This document shows, in pieces, positions 45,490 to 55,610 of a DNA stretch of 64,000 bases. The stretch's first letter is position 1, and the number at the start of each line of letters is the position of its first letter. The DNA comes from Burkholderiales bacterium (GTDB lineage Bacteria; Pseudomonadota; Gammaproteobacteria; Burkholderiales; JAHFRG01): contig DATIXX010000028.1 of the NCBI GenBank assembly GCA_035518095.1, positions 1 through 64,000 of the forward strand, in the 5' to 3' direction. Both the position numbers and the translations under genes were made by a program. The notes beneath the pieces are model-generated. The model worked only from the letters and a program-made list of their open reading frames with translations. It was not told where the DNA came from and made no database searches.

Positions 45490-48291
45490 ATGGTATCCGG
45501 CCTGCTTAAAAAAATATTCGGCAGCCGCAATGAGCGGCTGCTCAAACAATATCGCCGCACAGTGCGCGTAATCAATGCACTGGAGTCGGAGGTCGAAAAG
45601 TTCTCGGACGGGGAATTGCGCGCCAAGACAGACGAATTTCGTAACCGCGTCCAGCAGCATATTAAACAAGTCCCCAGCAAAACCGATACAGATGCCGCGC
45701 CGGGAGCCGCGCATGACGCCGACAGTGAAGCGGGCGGAACGATCCTGGACGAACTGTTGCCGGAGGCGTTCGCGGTGGTACGCGAAGCCAGCAAGCGCAC
45801 GCTTGCCATGCGGCATTTTGACGTGCAGCTAATCGGCGGCATGGTGCTTCACGACGGCAAAATCGCCGAAATGCGAACCGGGGAGGGTAAAACTTTGGCC
45901 GCCACTCTGCCAGCCTATCTCAACGCGCTTACCGGGCGCGGGGTTCACGTGGTGACTGTCAACGACTACCTGGCACAGCGCGACGCCGACTGGATGGGAA
46001 AAATATACGGCTTTTTGGGTTTAAGCGTGGGCGTTAACCTCTCGCAAATGCCACACGAGGCCAAGCAAAAAGCCTATGCGGCGGACATCACCTACGGCAC
46101 CAACAACGAATTCGGCTTTGATTACCTGCGAGACAACATGGTGTATCAGCCGTCGGAGCGCGTGCAGCGAGGCTTGTATTACGGCATCGTGGACGAAGTA
46201 GACTCGATTTTAATCGACGAGGCGCGCACCCCCCTCATCATTTCCGGGCAGGCGGAAGACACCACGGACCTCTATTATCGGATGAACGATTTGGTGCCCA
46301 AACTCACTCGCCAGCAGCAAGAGAATGGCCCGGGCGATTACAGCGTTGACGAAAAGAACAACCAGATATTACTTACTGAATCAGGGCATGAGCACGCTGA
46401 GAAGTTGCTGACCCGCGCGGGATTGCTGCCGCCAAGCGGCAGCCTGTACGATGCCTCACACATCAATCTGGTGCACCATTTATACGCTGCGCTCAGGGCG
46501 CACGCCCTGTTTCACAGGGACCAACATTACGTAGTGCAGGACGGCGAGGTAGTGATTGTGGACGAATTCACCGGGCGGCTAATGGCAGGACGGCGTTGGT
46601 CCGATGGCCTGCACCAGGCGGTGGAAGCAAAGGAAGGGGCGAAAATCCAGCGCGAGAACCAGACGCTCGCCTCGATCACTTTCCAGAATTATTTTCGCAT
46701 GTACCAAAAGCTCGCCGGCATGACCGGTACCGCGGACACTGAGGCGTATGAATTTCAGCAGATTTACGGACTGGAAACCGTGGTGATCCCCACGCATATG
46801 CCGATGATCCGAGAAGACCGGCATGATCAGGTGTACCGCACCGCCGGTGAGAAATACCGCGCAGTGATCAACGATATAAAGGATTGTTATGCGCGCGGTC
46901 AGCCCGCTTTGGTCGGTACCACCTCGATTGAAAACTCCGAGCTGTTGTCCGGGCTGCTGGCCAAGGAAAAGCTGCCGCATCAGGTGTTGAATGCCAAGCA
47001 GCACGCGCGCGAAGCGGAGATCGTGGCACAGGCGGGACAACCGAAAGCCGTCACTATCGCCACCAACATGGCGGGCCGCGGCACCGATATCGTGCTGGGA
47101 GGTAATCCCGATCCGGAAATTAATCGTGTCCGTAACGATGAAGGCATTGATACGGCGTCAAAAGATGCCCGTATCTCGGAGATACGCAGACAATGGCAGA
47201 AGCTGCACGAACAAGTTGTGGCTGCGGGCGGTTTGCACATTGTTGGCACCGAACGCCATGAGTCGCGGCGCGTTGACAACCAGTTGCGCGGACGCTCGGG
47301 CCGTCAGGGTGATCCTGGATCCAGCCGTTTTTATCTGTCGCTGGAAGACCCGCTGCTCCGGATTTTCGCTTCTGACCGGGTGGCCGCTATTATGCAGCGG
47401 CTTAAGATGCCGGAAGGCGAGGCCATTGAACATCCATGGGTTACCCGTGCCATTGAGAACGCCCAGCGCAAGGTCGAAGCACGCAACTTCGACATCCGCA
47501 AGCAGCTGCTGGAATACGACGATGTCGCCAATGACCAGCGCCGGGTGATCTACCAGCAGCGCAGCGAGCTGCTTGAAACCAAGGATATTTCAGACACGAT
47601 TCGCGCCATGCGTGAGGACGTGGTGAACGAAATCATCAGCCGCCATATCGTGCCGGAAAGCATGGAGGAAGAATGGGACGTGACGGGGCTCGAAAAAACA
47701 CTTGTTGCCGAACTGCAGCTGCAGCTTCCGTTGCGCCAGTGGCTGGAGCAAGAACCCGACGTGCACGAGGAAACGCTGCGTAGCCGAATTATCGATGCGG
47801 CTCACGCGCAGTACCAGCGTAAGTTGGAGTTGGTCGGATCCGAAGTCATGCACATATACGAAAATGCGGTGATGCTGCAAAGCTTGGACAGTCATTGGCG
47901 CGAGCATCTTGCTGCGCTCGACCATTTGCGTCAAGGGATCCATTTGCGCGGTTACGCCGCGAAGAATCCCAAGCAGGAATACAAGCGCGAGGCCTTCGAA
48001 TTGTTCGCCTATATGCTCGAGCTTATCAAGGCTGAAGTCACTAAAACAGTAATGACGGTGCAGATCAAGAGCCAGCAGGATGTGGAAACGGCGGAAACAC
48101 CGTCGACCCCGGCAAACGTACAATACCATCATGCCGATTATGAGGAGGCGCTGGCGCAGACAGATAGCGGAACCGAAACCGAAACCAAGACCCGGCCGTT
48201 TGTACGTGGCTCGCAGAAAATCGGACGCAATGATCCCTGCCCGTGCGGCTCAGGAAAGAAATACAAGCACTGTCACGGCGCCATAAAATGA
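45490..48291 (+). CDS. secA: Protein translocase ATPase SecA
   Basis: The 933-residue motor drives preproteins through SecYEG. The Walker A region is [20 protein letters not shown], the DEAD-type box is [17 protein letters not shown], and NBD2 carries [16 protein letters not shown] and [20 protein letters not shown]. The C-terminal zinc/SecB-binding motif [14 protein letters not shown] is intact. An acidic, Ala-rich insert at about residues 55-80 ([19 protein letters not shown]) lies before the first conserved block and is lineage-specific. It is transcribed apart from the preceding M23 gene, given the terminator between them. Confidence 0.98.
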   Translation: MVSGLLKKIFGSRNERLLKQYRRTVRVINALESEVEKFSDGELRAKTDEFRNRVQQHIKQVPSKTDTDAAPGAAHDADSEAGGTILDELLPEAFAVVREASKRTLAMRHFDVQLIGGMVLHDGKIAEMRTGEGKTLAATLPAYLNALTGRGVHVVTVNDYLAQRDADWMGKIYGFLGLSVGVNLSQMPHEAKQKAYAADITYGTNNEFGFDYLRDNMVYQPSERVQRGLYYGIVDEVDSILIDEARTPLIISGQAEDTTDLYYRMNDLVPKLTRQQQENGPGDYSVDEKNNQILLTESGHEHAEKLLTRAGLLPPSGSLYDASHINLVHHLYAALRAHALFHRDQHYVVQDGEVVIVDEFTGRLMAGRRWSDGLHQAVEAKEGAKIQRENQTLASITFQNYFRMYQKLAGMTGTADTEAYEFQQIYGLETVVIPTHMPMIREDRHDQVYRTAGEKYRAVINDIKDCYARGQPALVGTTSIENSELLSGLLAKEKLPHQVLNAKQHAREAEIVAQAGQPKAVTIATNMAGRGTDIVLGGNPDPEINRVRNDEGIDTASKDARISEIRRQWQKLHEQVVAAGGLHIVGTERHESRRVDNQLRGRSGRQGDPGSSRFYLSLEDPLLRIFASDRVAAIMQRLKMPEGEAIEHPWVTRAIENAQRKVEARNFDIRKQLLEYDDVANDQRRVIYQQRSELLETKDISDTIRAMREDVVNEIISRHIVPESMEEEWDVTGLEKTLVAELQLQLPLRQWLEQEPDVHEETLRSRIIDAAHAQYQRKLELVGSEVMHIYENAVMLQSLDSHWREHLAALDHLRQGIHLRGYAAKNPKQEYKREAFELFAYMLELIKAEVTKTVMTVQIKSQQDVETAETPSTPANVQYHHADYEEALAQTDSGTETETKTRPFVRGSQKIGRNDPCPCGSGKKYKHCHGAIK

Positions 48292-48325
48292 TACATAAAT
48301 TCCATAAATTCGATACCTGCTCACA

Positions 48326-48363
48326 CGCTGACGCATGTATTTGTTATACATAATGCGTTAGCG
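48326..48363. repeat. Long imperfect hairpin downstream of secA
   Basis: CGCTGACGC-ATGTAT (48326-48340) pairs with ATACAT (48346-48351) and GCGTTAGCG (48355-48363). It leaves a TTGTT loop, a 3-nt bulge and one G-U pair. No T run follows, so it is not a standard terminator. A tandem 9-mer CATAAATTC (twice, 48294-48311) lies just before it. It sits at the left edge of an AT-rich segment. Confidence 0.5.
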
Positions 48364-48487
48364 AATTGTTGCGCGACGAATACGAATACATTTCGAAAGA
48401 CAAAAAGGTTTTCGGTAAGCGTGCAGTAGCATTCATTGCGTACCCGTCAAGCAGGGAATTTGCACATACAGCAGACTTGGGGTTGGT

Positions 48488-49627
48488 TCAACTAAAAACG
48501 ACTTGACGCGATTTTAAGCGTAATGGCTTTTCAATATATTCGTAGACAAGATTGCTGACAATGAGCACGATTGACACTATTAAAAAACAGGCTATTACGG
48601 CTTCCAGAAAAGATAATTGCGGTACATTCACTCCGTCAATAATTCCTTGCGGTTTTTTTAATACAAATCGGAAAAATTGGTTCGCCATCCAGACAATGGC
48701 AAAGTGGCTCATATACACGCTATAGGAAATAGTCCCGAGCCAAGTTAATGCTTTAACATTTAATAATCGTTTCAGGATGCCTTTGCTTGACGAAACCAAA
48801 GTAAAAATCAGCGCCGCCGTAAAAAAGTACGTTAAATAGTCAAATTCAAACTTTGGCTTGATCGATAGAAAAATCAGCAATCCTACAAATGAAACGATTG
48901 AAAAAATGGATGGTACATTTATTTTTGTAGTTTCCTTTAATTTTGCAGTAAGGCAGCCTAAAAAAAATCCAGTGTAGCAGTTCAGTAATGCATCAAAACC
49001 AAATGTGCTCTGGTTGATCAGCAGTAGGATCGAAATAAGAAATAAAGCGGAAAAGATGATATCTTTTAATTTCTTGAAGAAAAGTACGACGACAGCAAAC
49101 AAAAGATAGGTATAAAACTCTACACTTATTGACCAAGAAGGAGCGTTAAACATTAAGGCGTGACCGGTGGGTCCGATTGCTTGTACTAAGAATATATTCT
49201 CGATTAGCGCGGGTAGAATATCACTTGTGCTGTACAGTTGGGTATTGGGACTGACAACGCCAAATTTATTAGCAACGTATTTCGCCATAACAATAACAAC
49301 AAAAATGGACAAAAATAAAAGATGAACTGGATATAATCGTCCGAACCGTAAAAATTGAAAGCGCAAAAGTTGTTTGCCGTTTGTGATTTTCGTGGAGTAG
49401 GAGTAGTAAATTACGTAACCGGATAAAACAAAAAACAATTCCACCATCAAGTAGCCATTGCGAATAATTCCACAGTTATAGAAACTCGAGTTCCATTGCG
49501 ACATATGAAGAATTACAACAAGCAGCGCGGCTAAACCCCTGATGCTCTCCAACTCCTGAACTTTCGTCTGACTTTGATTTGGTTTTTGCTGTGTCTGTGT
49601 CAGATTAATCATTTTGAATGGCAACAA
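48488..49627 (-). CDS. Acyltransferase 3 family membrane protein (OafA/YrhL-like)
   Basis: The 379-residue protein has about ten membrane helices and the acyltransferase-3 signature ESIRGLAALLVVILHM, with the conserved Arg and His, then MVELFFVLSGYVIYY. Such enzymes O-acetylate surface sugars such as O-antigen or capsule from the inner membrane. There is no SGNH domain. Base composition is visibly AT-rich compared with all neighbours, and the gene interrupts the secA-argJ region, so recent transfer is likely. ATG 49612, five codons in, is an alternative start. No glycan genes are nearby to define a substrate. Confidence 0.85.
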   Translation of the reverse strand: MLPFKMINLTQTQQKPNQSQTKVQELESIRGLAALLVVILHMSQWNSSFYNCGIIRNGYLMVELFFVLSGYVIYYSYSTKITNGKQLLRFQFLRFGRLYPVHLLFLSIFVVIVMAKYVANKFGVVSPNTQLYSTSDILPALIENIFLVQAIGPTGHALMFNAPSWSISVEFYTYLLFAVVVLFFKKLKDIIFSALFLISILLLINQSTFGFDALLNCYTGFFLGCLTAKLKETTKINVPSIFSIVSFVGLLIFLSIKPKFEFDYLTYFFTAALIFTLVSSSKGILKRLLNVKALTWLGTISYSVYMSHFAIVWMANQFFRFVLKKPQGIIDGVNVPQLSFLEAVIACFLIVSIVLIVSNLVYEYIEKPLRLKSRQVVFS

Positions 49628-49893
49628 AGCTTTTACAAGTTATGAAAACAGTGTGCGTTAAGCAGATAGGTTTAGCAAGCAACCAATATGTGCAAAGTAT
49701 TGCCGACCTGCTCTGGAAAAATTGAATTTAAACTCGTTGCGTGTGAATGTTAGGCGACACAAGAATGTACTCGAGAACGCTAATTGAATACAGCCCCATA
49801 GGGTATCCGTGGCAAAATATACGGGTTGTCGTGGTATGCTGGCGTACGTGTTTACGGAATATGATTTGACAAGACCGGCGAGGGAGGCTGGTA

Positions 49894-50799
49894 ATGTCTT
49901 TAAAAAATTTGCGCCTGTACCAATTCATGAGCCACTTAGGCTTATTGCGCCGCAGCTACCTGCTAAAGTTCATGCTGGTGGTGCTATTCGGCGCCTACCT
50001 GCCGCTTATCGCACTTGTGATGTACGTCGTCTTGTCCGAGCCTCACAGTCTGGCGGGGGTGGTGCCCGTTTTCGTGGCCGTTTTGCTGGTAATTGTCGTC
50101 GGAACAGCCGTTACCCTGTTGTTTCTAGAGGGCTTGCTTAGACCGGTGCGCCAGACTTCGCACAGCCTCAAACAGTACCTTGCCGAGCGCAGCCTGCCGA
50201 ACCTGCCCACTGATTATGGGGATGAGGCGGGACAGCTTATGGCCGATGCCCAATACGTCATCACCCGGCTCGACAACACGTTGCGCGAACTTGAGAACAT
50301 TTCGCTTACCGATCATTTAACCGGTATGTACAATCGGCGCGCCGGCGAACACCGCCTGTCGGAAGAAATTGCGCGGGCGGAACGGGAAAACAAGCGTTTC
50401 CTGCTCGCGTTTATTGACATCAATCTCCTGAAGCAGGTCAACGATCGGTATGGCCACGATGCAGGGGACGCCTGCCTTATCCATTTTGCTTCGCTGCTGG
50501 CGGATTGTGTGCGCAAGGGGGACTGGTGCGCGCGCTGGGGCGGTGATGAATTCCTGCTGACCGTGTACCAGCCGGACGTGGAAAATGCCCTGGTATTTAA
50601 TCGTGTACTTACCGAGCTCGATTCCAAGCCTTGCCAGGTGCGCCATAATCTCACTATCCACCTGAGCGTGAGCATCGGGGTGGCCGTGTACCAGCGCGGC
50701 ATGTCTGTTGAAACTCTGGTGCAGCAGGCCGACCGCGCCATGTACCAGGCCAAAGTGGAGGGTGGTGGGAAATCCAAGGTCGTTTTTTTTGGCAAATAG
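49894..50799 (+). CDS. Diguanylate cyclase (membrane-bound GGDEF protein)
   Basis: The 301-residue protein has two membrane helices (about residues 24-46 and 52-75) and a HAMP-like linker starting LLRPVRQTSHSLKQYL. A GGDEF domain covers about 140-300: LTDHLTGMYNRRAGEHRL, AFIDINLLKQVNDRYGHDAGD and RWGGDEFLL. The intact GGDEF and the product-inhibition site RKGD five residues before it indicate an active, feedback-controlled c-di-GMP synthase. GGGAGG lies 6 nt before ATG 49894. It has no periplasmic sensor domain of size, so its signal is unclear. c-di-GMP could affect the type IV pili encoded nearby. Confidence 0.9.
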   Translation: MSLKNLRLYQFMSHLGLLRRSYLLKFMLVVLFGAYLPLIALVMYVVLSEPHSLAGVVPVFVAVLLVIVVGTAVTLLFLEGLLRPVRQTSHSLKQYLAERSLPNLPTDYGDEAGQLMADAQYVITRLDNTLRELENISLTDHLTGMYNRRAGEHRLSEEIARAERENKRFLLAFIDINLLKQVNDRYGHDAGDACLIHFASLLADCVRKGDWCARWGGDEFLLTVYQPDVENALVFNRVLTELDSKPCQVRHNLTIHLSVSIGVAVYQRGMSVETLVQQADRAMYQAKVEGGGKSKVVFFGK

Positions 50800-50832
50800 A
50801 CGTCGCACCCCTGCCGTTCCCTAGGAACACGC

Positions 50833-52062
50833 ATGCCGATTAACTTGATGTCGCCGGACCCGGAACAACTGTTGCCGGTGAAGGGCGTAGCATTGGGCAC
50901 CGCCGAAGCCGGGATTAAAGCGCCGGGCCGCAAAGACCTGCTGGTGATGTCGCTTGCGCTGGGCTCGACAATTGCGGGGGTATTCACGCGGAACCGCTTT
51001 CGCGCGGCGCCCGTCCTGGTTAGTCTTGAACACCTGCACGCTAAACCCGAGGTGCGGGCGCTTGTTGTCAACACCGGTAACGCCAACGCCGGCACCGGCA
51101 ACGAGGGCATTAACCGCGCACGCCAAACTTGCGCCGCGCTGGCAAAACTGCTGGGTTGTGAGGCGCAGGCCGTGCTTCCGTTTTCCACCGGGGTGATCAT
51201 GGAACCCCTGCCGGTGGAACGTATTGTCGCCGGTTTGCCGCATTGCGTTGCCGGCTTGCGCGAAAATAACTGGCTTGACGCGGCACAGGCAATCATGACC
51301 ACCGACACGCTCCCAAAAGCCCGGTCCCGGCGTGTGTCGATAAACGGAGCCGCGGTGACCATTACCGGCATCGCCAAGGGCGCCGGGATGATTCGCCCTG
51401 ATATGGCAACGATGCTGGGATTCATCGCGAGCGATGCGCGCGTCAGCCAGCCCGTGCTTCAGACGGTGGTAAGCGATGCGGCTCGGGATTCGTTCAATTG
51501 TTGCACCGTGGACGGCGATACGTCGACCAACGACGCATTTATGCTGATTGCCAGCGGCCAGGCGCAGATGCAGGAAATTACACGCATCGAAAGCGGCGAA
51601 GCGACCGCTTACTGCGACGCCGTCACCGAAATAGCCCAGTGGTTGGCGCAAGCCATCGTGCGCGATGGGGAGGGCGCGACCAAATTCATCACCATCAGCG
51701 TCGAAGGCGGCAAGCACGGCGAAGAATGCAGCAAAGTGGCGTATGCCATCGCGCATTCACCTTTGGTCAAGACCGCTCTTTTTGCGTCCGACCCCAACCT
51801 TGGGCGAATTCTTGCCGCGATCGGATATGCCGGAATAGGTGATCTCGACGTGAGCAAAATCAGTCTCTATCTGGATGACGTCCTGGTGGCCGAAAAGGGC
51901 TGCCGGGCGACGCGCTATAATGAGGCGGACGGGCAGAAAGTAATGCGCAAGCAAGAAATTGGCATACGCGTACTGCTCGGACGCGGGTCGGCGAAAAGCA
52001 GAGTATGGACCTGCGATCTCTCACCCGAGTACGTGAAGATCAATTCTGAATACCGAACCTAG
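50833..52062 (+). CDS. argJ: Glutamate N-acetyltransferase / ornithine acetyltransferase ArgJ
   Basis: The 409-residue enzyme recycles the acetyl group from N-acetylornithine to glutamate in arginine synthesis. It is made as one chain and self-cleaves at the Thr of the ATML motif in [33 protein letters not shown] and [15 protein letters not shown] are further signatures. argC (7682-8710) supplies an earlier step. It follows the GGDEF gene after 33 bp. The cyclic pathway is thus used; whether it can also make acetylglutamate from acetyl-CoA cannot be read. Confidence 0.96.
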   Translation: MPINLMSPDPEQLLPVKGVALGTAEAGIKAPGRKDLLVMSLALGSTIAGVFTRNRFRAAPVLVSLEHLHAKPEVRALVVNTGNANAGTGNEGINRARQTCAALAKLLGCEAQAVLPFSTGVIMEPLPVERIVAGLPHCVAGLRENNWLDAAQAIMTTDTLPKARSRRVSINGAAVTITGIAKGAGMIRPDMATMLGFIASDARVSQPVLQTVVSDAARDSFNCCTVDGDTSTNDAFMLIASGQAQMQEITRIESGEATAYCDAVTEIAQWLAQAIVRDGEGATKFITISVEGGKHGEECSKVAYAIAHSPLVKTALFASDPNLGRILAAIGYAGIGDLDVSKISLYLDDVLVAEKGCRATRYNEADGQKVMRKQEIGIRVLLGRGSAKSRVWTCDLSPEYVKINSEYRT

Positions 52063-52069
52063 CGATTCC

Positions 52070-53008
52070 ATGGTTGCAGCTAAGCGGATTAGAAACCCAC
52101 AACGCGAAAGCGTTAGCACGCGGCCCGCGGCCAACGTTAAAGAGTTGAACCGAGTCCTGGAGCGCGTCAGTGCGTTCCTCGACAAACTTGAGCGCTGGTT
52201 GCCTGTACCTTCCGCGGAGCCGGACTGGAGTTCTTCAATCGCGTTCCGCTGGCGCAAACGCGATGGAAGCAGGTATCTTCAGCCGGTTTCCCACCCGCAC
52301 CGCGTCCGCCTCAAGGATTTGCTGGGCATCGAGCGGCAGAAACAACTCATAGATCAAAATACCCGGCAATTTGTGCAGGGTTATCCCGCAAACAACGTGT
52401 TGCTGACTGGGGCGCGCGGCACCGGCAAATCATCACTGGCGAAAGCCGTGCTTAACAAATACGCGCCAAAAGGACTGCGCCTCATCGAGGTGGACAAACA
52501 TGATCTAATTGATATGCCCGACATCGTCGAGCTGATCTACCGGCGGCCCGAGCGTTTTCTGCTGTTTTGCGATGATCTTTCTTTTGAGTCGGACGAACCG
52601 GGCTACAAAGCGCTCAAAGCAGTGCTCGACGGCTCAATCGCGGCGACTTCAGAAAACGTACTGATCTATGCGACTTCTAACCGGCGACACTTAATGCCGG
52701 AGTATATGCAGGAGAATCTGGCGACCCGCCTCGTCGGAGATGAAGTGCATCCAAGTGAGGCAGTGGAGGAAAAAATTTCATTTTCCGAACGCTTCGGGCT
52801 GTGGCTTTCGTTCTACCCGTTCAACCAGGACGACTATTTGCGAATTGTGGAGCATTGGCTGGATTACCTGGGTGTGCGCAATCCGGCTTCTACCGAAATT
52901 CGCGCAAGCGCCCTACAGTGGGCTTTATTGCGAGGCTCACGTTCGGGCCGTGCGGCATGGCAGTTCGCCTGCGACTGGGCGGGAAGGCATGGAATTAAGC
53001 CGGGATGA
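52070..53008 (+). CDS. DUF815 family P-loop ATPase
   Basis: The 312-residue AAA+-like protein has a Walker A LLTGARGTGKSSLAKAVL (about residues 107-124), a Walker B-like FLLFCDDLSFE, and YATSNRRHLMPEYMQ resembling a sensor 1 region. An N-terminal helical part of about 80 residues precedes it. DUF815 ATPases are widespread and uncharacterised; a chaperone or assembly role is only a guess. It starts 7 bp after argJ and overlaps the Nudix gene by 4 bp, a conserved betaproteobacterial trio. Confidence 0.88.
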   Translation: MVAAKRIRNPQRESVSTRPAANVKELNRVLERVSAFLDKLERWLPVPSAEPDWSSSIAFRWRKRDGSRYLQPVSHPHRVRLKDLLGIERQKQLIDQNTRQFVQGYPANNVLLTGARGTGKSSLAKAVLNKYAPKGLRLIEVDKHDLIDMPDIVELIYRRPERFLLFCDDLSFESDEPGYKALKAVLDGSIAATSENVLIYATSNRRHLMPEYMQENLATRLVGDEVHPSEAVEEKISFSERFGLWLSFYPFNQDDYLRIVEHWLDYLGVRNPASTEIRASALQWALLRGSRSGRAAWQFACDWAGRHGIKPG

Positions 53009-54012
53009 TGAGCGCCTTCGCTGAACACGGGCAGCCGCCACTATCCGACAGCGACCTACATGGCGCTAGTCCGCTCAAAGTTGCAGCGGCAGTAATCCTT
53101 AAGCCGGACGGGCAGTTTCTCCTTGCGCAACGACCGGCCGGAAAACCCTACGCTGGCTACTGGGAATTTCCCGGCGGCAAGGTCAAAGCGCACGAATCGA
53201 GCGAGCAAGCGCTGCGCCGCGAGCTGCAGGAAGAACTGGGCATACGTGCTGAGCAAATCTACCCCTGGCTGACGCGAACCTTCTGCTACCCGCACGCGAC
53301 GGTCAGGCTGTGTTTTCACCGTGTACTGCGCTGGAGCGGCGAGCCGCATGGCAGAGAAAATCAGCAGCTTTCTTGGCAACGCGCAGAGCAGGTTGTCGTT
53401 GCACCGCTATTGCCCGCAAACGGTCCGCTACTGCGCGCGCTGATACTGCCTCCGGTCTACGCCATCAGCAATGTTGCGGAACTGGGCAAGGATCATTTCA
53501 TGCAGCGCCTGGAGTGGGCCTTGCAAAGCGGTTTGGGCTTGATCCAGGTTAGGGAAAGGCACCTGCCGCCGCATGAGCTCGAGAATTTTGCCGCCGCGGT
53601 GCTGCGCGCCGCGCGCCATTATCAGGCGAAAGTGCTGCTGAATGGCGATATCGGGCTTGCGCAGAAACTTGACGCGGACGGAGTGCATTTGACATCGAAG
53701 CAACTGATGGAACTTGAAGAACGTCCGCCGGTAAAATGGTGCGGCGCATCCTGTCATGACCGAGAGCAGTTGCAGCGCGCCGCACAGCTGCCGGTAGATT
53801 TCGTGGCGCTCGCGCCGGTATTACCGACGTTAAGCCACCCCGGTGCGTCCGGGATGGGGTGGGATTCGTTCGCGCAGCTCATTTCAGGATACAGTCTCCC
53901 GGTTTACGCCCTGGGAGGTATGCGCCGGGAATATTTGAACACAGCCTGGCTGCACGGGGCGCACGGAATAGCCATGATGCGCGCCGCGTGGCGCATTCCC
54001 GAAGCTCCCTAA
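53005..54012 (+). CDS. Nudix hydrolase (MutT-like) fused to ThiE-like domain
   Basis: The 335-residue protein has two domains. Residues 20-150 form a MutT-type Nudix domain with [20 protein letters not shown] and the box continuing ELQEELGI, probably cleaning 8-oxo-dGTP from the nucleotide pool. Residues 160-335 resemble thiamine-phosphate synthase ([48 protein letters not shown]). Several ThiE active-site residues are replaced, so the second domain may not make thiamine phosphate. ATG 53005 overlaps the DUF815 stop; ATG 53008 is also possible. The end overlaps yacG by 4 bp, convergent. Confidence 0.9.
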   Translation: MMSAFAEHGQPPLSDSDLHGASPLKVAAAVILKPDGQFLLAQRPAGKPYAGYWEFPGGKVKAHESSEQALRRELQEELGIRAEQIYPWLTRTFCYPHATVRLCFHRVLRWSGEPHGRENQQLSWQRAEQVVVAPLLPANGPLLRALILPPVYAISNVAELGKDHFMQRLEWALQSGLGLIQVRERHLPPHELENFAAAVLRAARHYQAKVLLNGDIGLAQKLDADGVHLTSKQLMELEERPPVKWCGASCHDREQLQRAAQLPVDFVALAPVLPTLSHPGASGMGWDSFAQLISGYSLPVYALGGMRREYLNTAWLHGAHGIAMMRAAWRIPEAP

Positions 54013-54188
54013 GTCTCGTTGTCCTTTTTTTGCTGCGCAGGAATTCGGTATGATTCCGCAGCCCATTGCCCTAGATCAATAAGCTTGCAGCGTTCTGAGC
54101 AAAACGGACGGTAGCGGTTGATTGCATCCCACGGTACGATTTTCCCGCATTGTGGGCAGTTTACTGTAGGCTGTTGCGATCGTTTCAC
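54009..54188 (-). CDS. yacG: DNA gyrase inhibitor YacG
   Basis: This 59-residue zinc protein starts at GTG 54188, overlapping the zapD stop as GTGA. It carries the four zinc cysteines in [12 protein letters not shown] (Cys 11 and 14) and [19 protein letters not shown] (Cys 30 and 34), the exact YacG signature. YacG binds GyrB and blocks DNA gyrase. The order coaE-zapD-yacG is the same as in E. coli. Its stop codon lies within the end of the convergent Nudix gene. Confidence 0.95.
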   Translation of the reverse strand: MKRSQQPTVNCPQCGKIVPWDAINRYRPFCSERCKLIDLGQWAAESYRIPAQQKKDNET

Positions 54189-54964
54189 TGCAAGTTGCAG
54201 AACGTCAGCTCAAACTCTACATCAGATTCGCAAGGACGCGGCCGCTGCATTCCATCTTGGGTGGTGAACCGGATATTAAGCGCATAGCGGTTAGCACTGA
54301 TTTCAGGGACGCAATGCAAAGCGTGTTGCAGCCTAATGCGCAGCAAGTGCGCCGGTTTTCCAGTGAGTACCTGCTGAAACATGCCCTGGTGTGCGACATG
54401 CATACTGGATTTCCCGCTCTCGCGCAAAAGCTTAAGCAAAATCGTGATGCAGTCGCGGATTGGCACAAACGGTGCGAGCCATTGCGCGAGATGCTGCCTG
54501 CGGCTGGCAGGGTCCTGATGCAGCCAAAAATGATAGGAAGGCAAATCGAATTCGCAGGCGCCGCCGGGGATAATGGTGCGCTGCTTAATGCTCATTAGCC
54601 ATTCGTTGTCACGCATGTCCTGGCCAATCTTGCCAGACATGTCCCGCAGCTGCTTTGCGGCGTGCTCGATGTCACGCAGAACGCCGTCCAGCGCGCTCTC
54701 CGAAACGCCGGGATTGCCGTGCAATGTCTCCAGATTCTGCTTCTGCTTTTCCAGTTCCTGCAGCAGGTCCGATTTCAATTCCGAACGATTGGTCACCTCC
54801 AGCATTTCGAAAAGAAACAGCAGCGCCGTGTGATTTTCCATCGCCTCCGACTGGGCCGAGAAATATTCGACTTTACGATAAAGATCCTCCAGCCGCAGCA
54901 GGGTCCGAACGCGCTCGTTGAGTGGATATTCGTAGCTGATCACTGTCGTCTCATTTTCACTCAT
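54185..54964 (-). CDS. zapD: Cell division protein ZapD
   Basis: The 259-residue protein bundles FtsZ filaments through the FtsZ C-terminal peptide. It begins with the frame's family start [20 protein letters not shown] at ATG 54964. An all-helical N-domain ([33 protein letters not shown]) and a beta-rich C-domain with [20 protein letters not shown] follow. The frame is open 44 codons upstream but overlaps coaE there. It lies between coaE and yacG, with a 4-bp overlap to yacG. Confidence 0.95.
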   Translation of the reverse strand: MSENETTVISYEYPLNERVRTLLRLEDLYRKVEYFSAQSEAMENHTALLFLFEMLEVTNRSELKSDLLQELEKQKQNLETLHGNPGVSESALDGVLRDIEHAAKQLRDMSGKIGQDMRDNEWLMSIKQRTIIPGGACEFDLPSYHFWLHQDPASRRQHLAQWLAPFVPIRDCITILLKLLRESGKSSMHVAHQGMFQQVLTGKPAHLLRIRLQHALHCVPEISANRYALNIRFTTQDGMQRPRPCESDVEFELTFCNLQ

Positions 54965-54989
54965 TAACCCGGGTTTGACAAACGGCCCA

Positions 54990-55610
54990 TCATGACGACC
55001 GCGTCGTGTCGTGCTGCGCCAGCCCAAGGTATTTGCGGTGCAATGCTTCGACCTGCTGTTGCAGATGCTCCAGGCTGGAGTCATTCGACAAAACATCGTC
55101 GGCGAGCTCGAGCCTCGACTCGCGGCTCAATTGCGCAGCCATAATGGCGCGAACCTCGCCCTCGCCCAGCCCGCTGCGCGACAGGGCGCGCGCGATTTGC
55201 TGCTCTTCGTCGCAGTCCACGACCAACACCCGCTGTACCTGCCCGCGCAAACCGCCTGTTTCAAGCAGCAGCGGCACCACCAATACTGAATAAGGGCTCG
55301 TGCCACGCGCAAGCAGCTGCAATGCTTCCGCGCGAATCAGCGGGTGCAGTAACCCCTCAAGGTCTTTTCTTGCGCGTGGCTTGGAAAAAACGTGTTTGCG
55401 CAGCTGCGCGCGGTCCAACGAGCCGTCGCTTGTGAAAACATTATCACCGAAGTGACGGCGAATCGCCGCCAGAGCAGCCCCACCGGGTGCGGTTAGACGA
55501 TGCGAAATGGCGTCAGTGTCCACGACTTGAACGCCGCGCTCGGCGAACATTCGTGCGGCACTGCTCTTGCCACAGCCGATACCTCCGGTCAAGCCTACCG
55601 TAAAGGGCAT
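54990..55610 (-). CDS. coaE: Dephospho-CoA kinase CoaE
   Basis: The 206-residue kinase makes coenzyme A from dephospho-CoA. It starts MPFTVGLTGGIGCGKSSAAR with the Walker A loop at residues 8-15, then VVDTDAISHRL, the LEGLLHPLIR lid-side motif and VVPLLLETGG. The start at 55610 overlaps the pilD end by 16 bp. The frame extends another 67 codons upstream but homology begins here. Together with coaX (15132) two steps of CoA synthesis are in the window. Confidence 0.96.
   Translation of the reverse strand: MPFTVGLTGGIGCGKSSAARMFAERGVQVVDTDAISHRLTAPGGAALAAIRRHFGDNVFTSDGSLDRAQLRKHVFSKPRARKDLEGLLHPLIRAEALQLLARGTSPYSVLVVPLLLETGGLRGQVQRVLVVDCDEEQQIARALSRSGLGEGEVRAIMAAQLSRESRLELADDVLSNDSSLEHLQQQVEALHRKYLGLAQHDTTRSS

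Noticed and set aside
45471-45493. TTGACC at 45471 as -35 with TATCCG as -10, before secA
   Set aside because: The -10 would lie inside the first codons of secA; transcription there would miss the start.
48326-48363. Integron attC site
   Set aside because: The hairpin lacks the conserved RYYYAAC and GTTRRRY core pairs, and no integrase is present.
49866-49894. TTGACA with TGGTAA 17 bp downstream, before the GGDEF gene
   Set aside because: The -10 would overlap the start codon, so it cannot produce a usable mRNA for this gene.
50313-51756. Long minus-strand open frames (370 and 311 codons) opposite the GGDEF gene and argJ
   Set aside because: They mirror the codon pattern of real genes with full family motifs on the + strand, have no recognisable domains and no ribosome binding sites.
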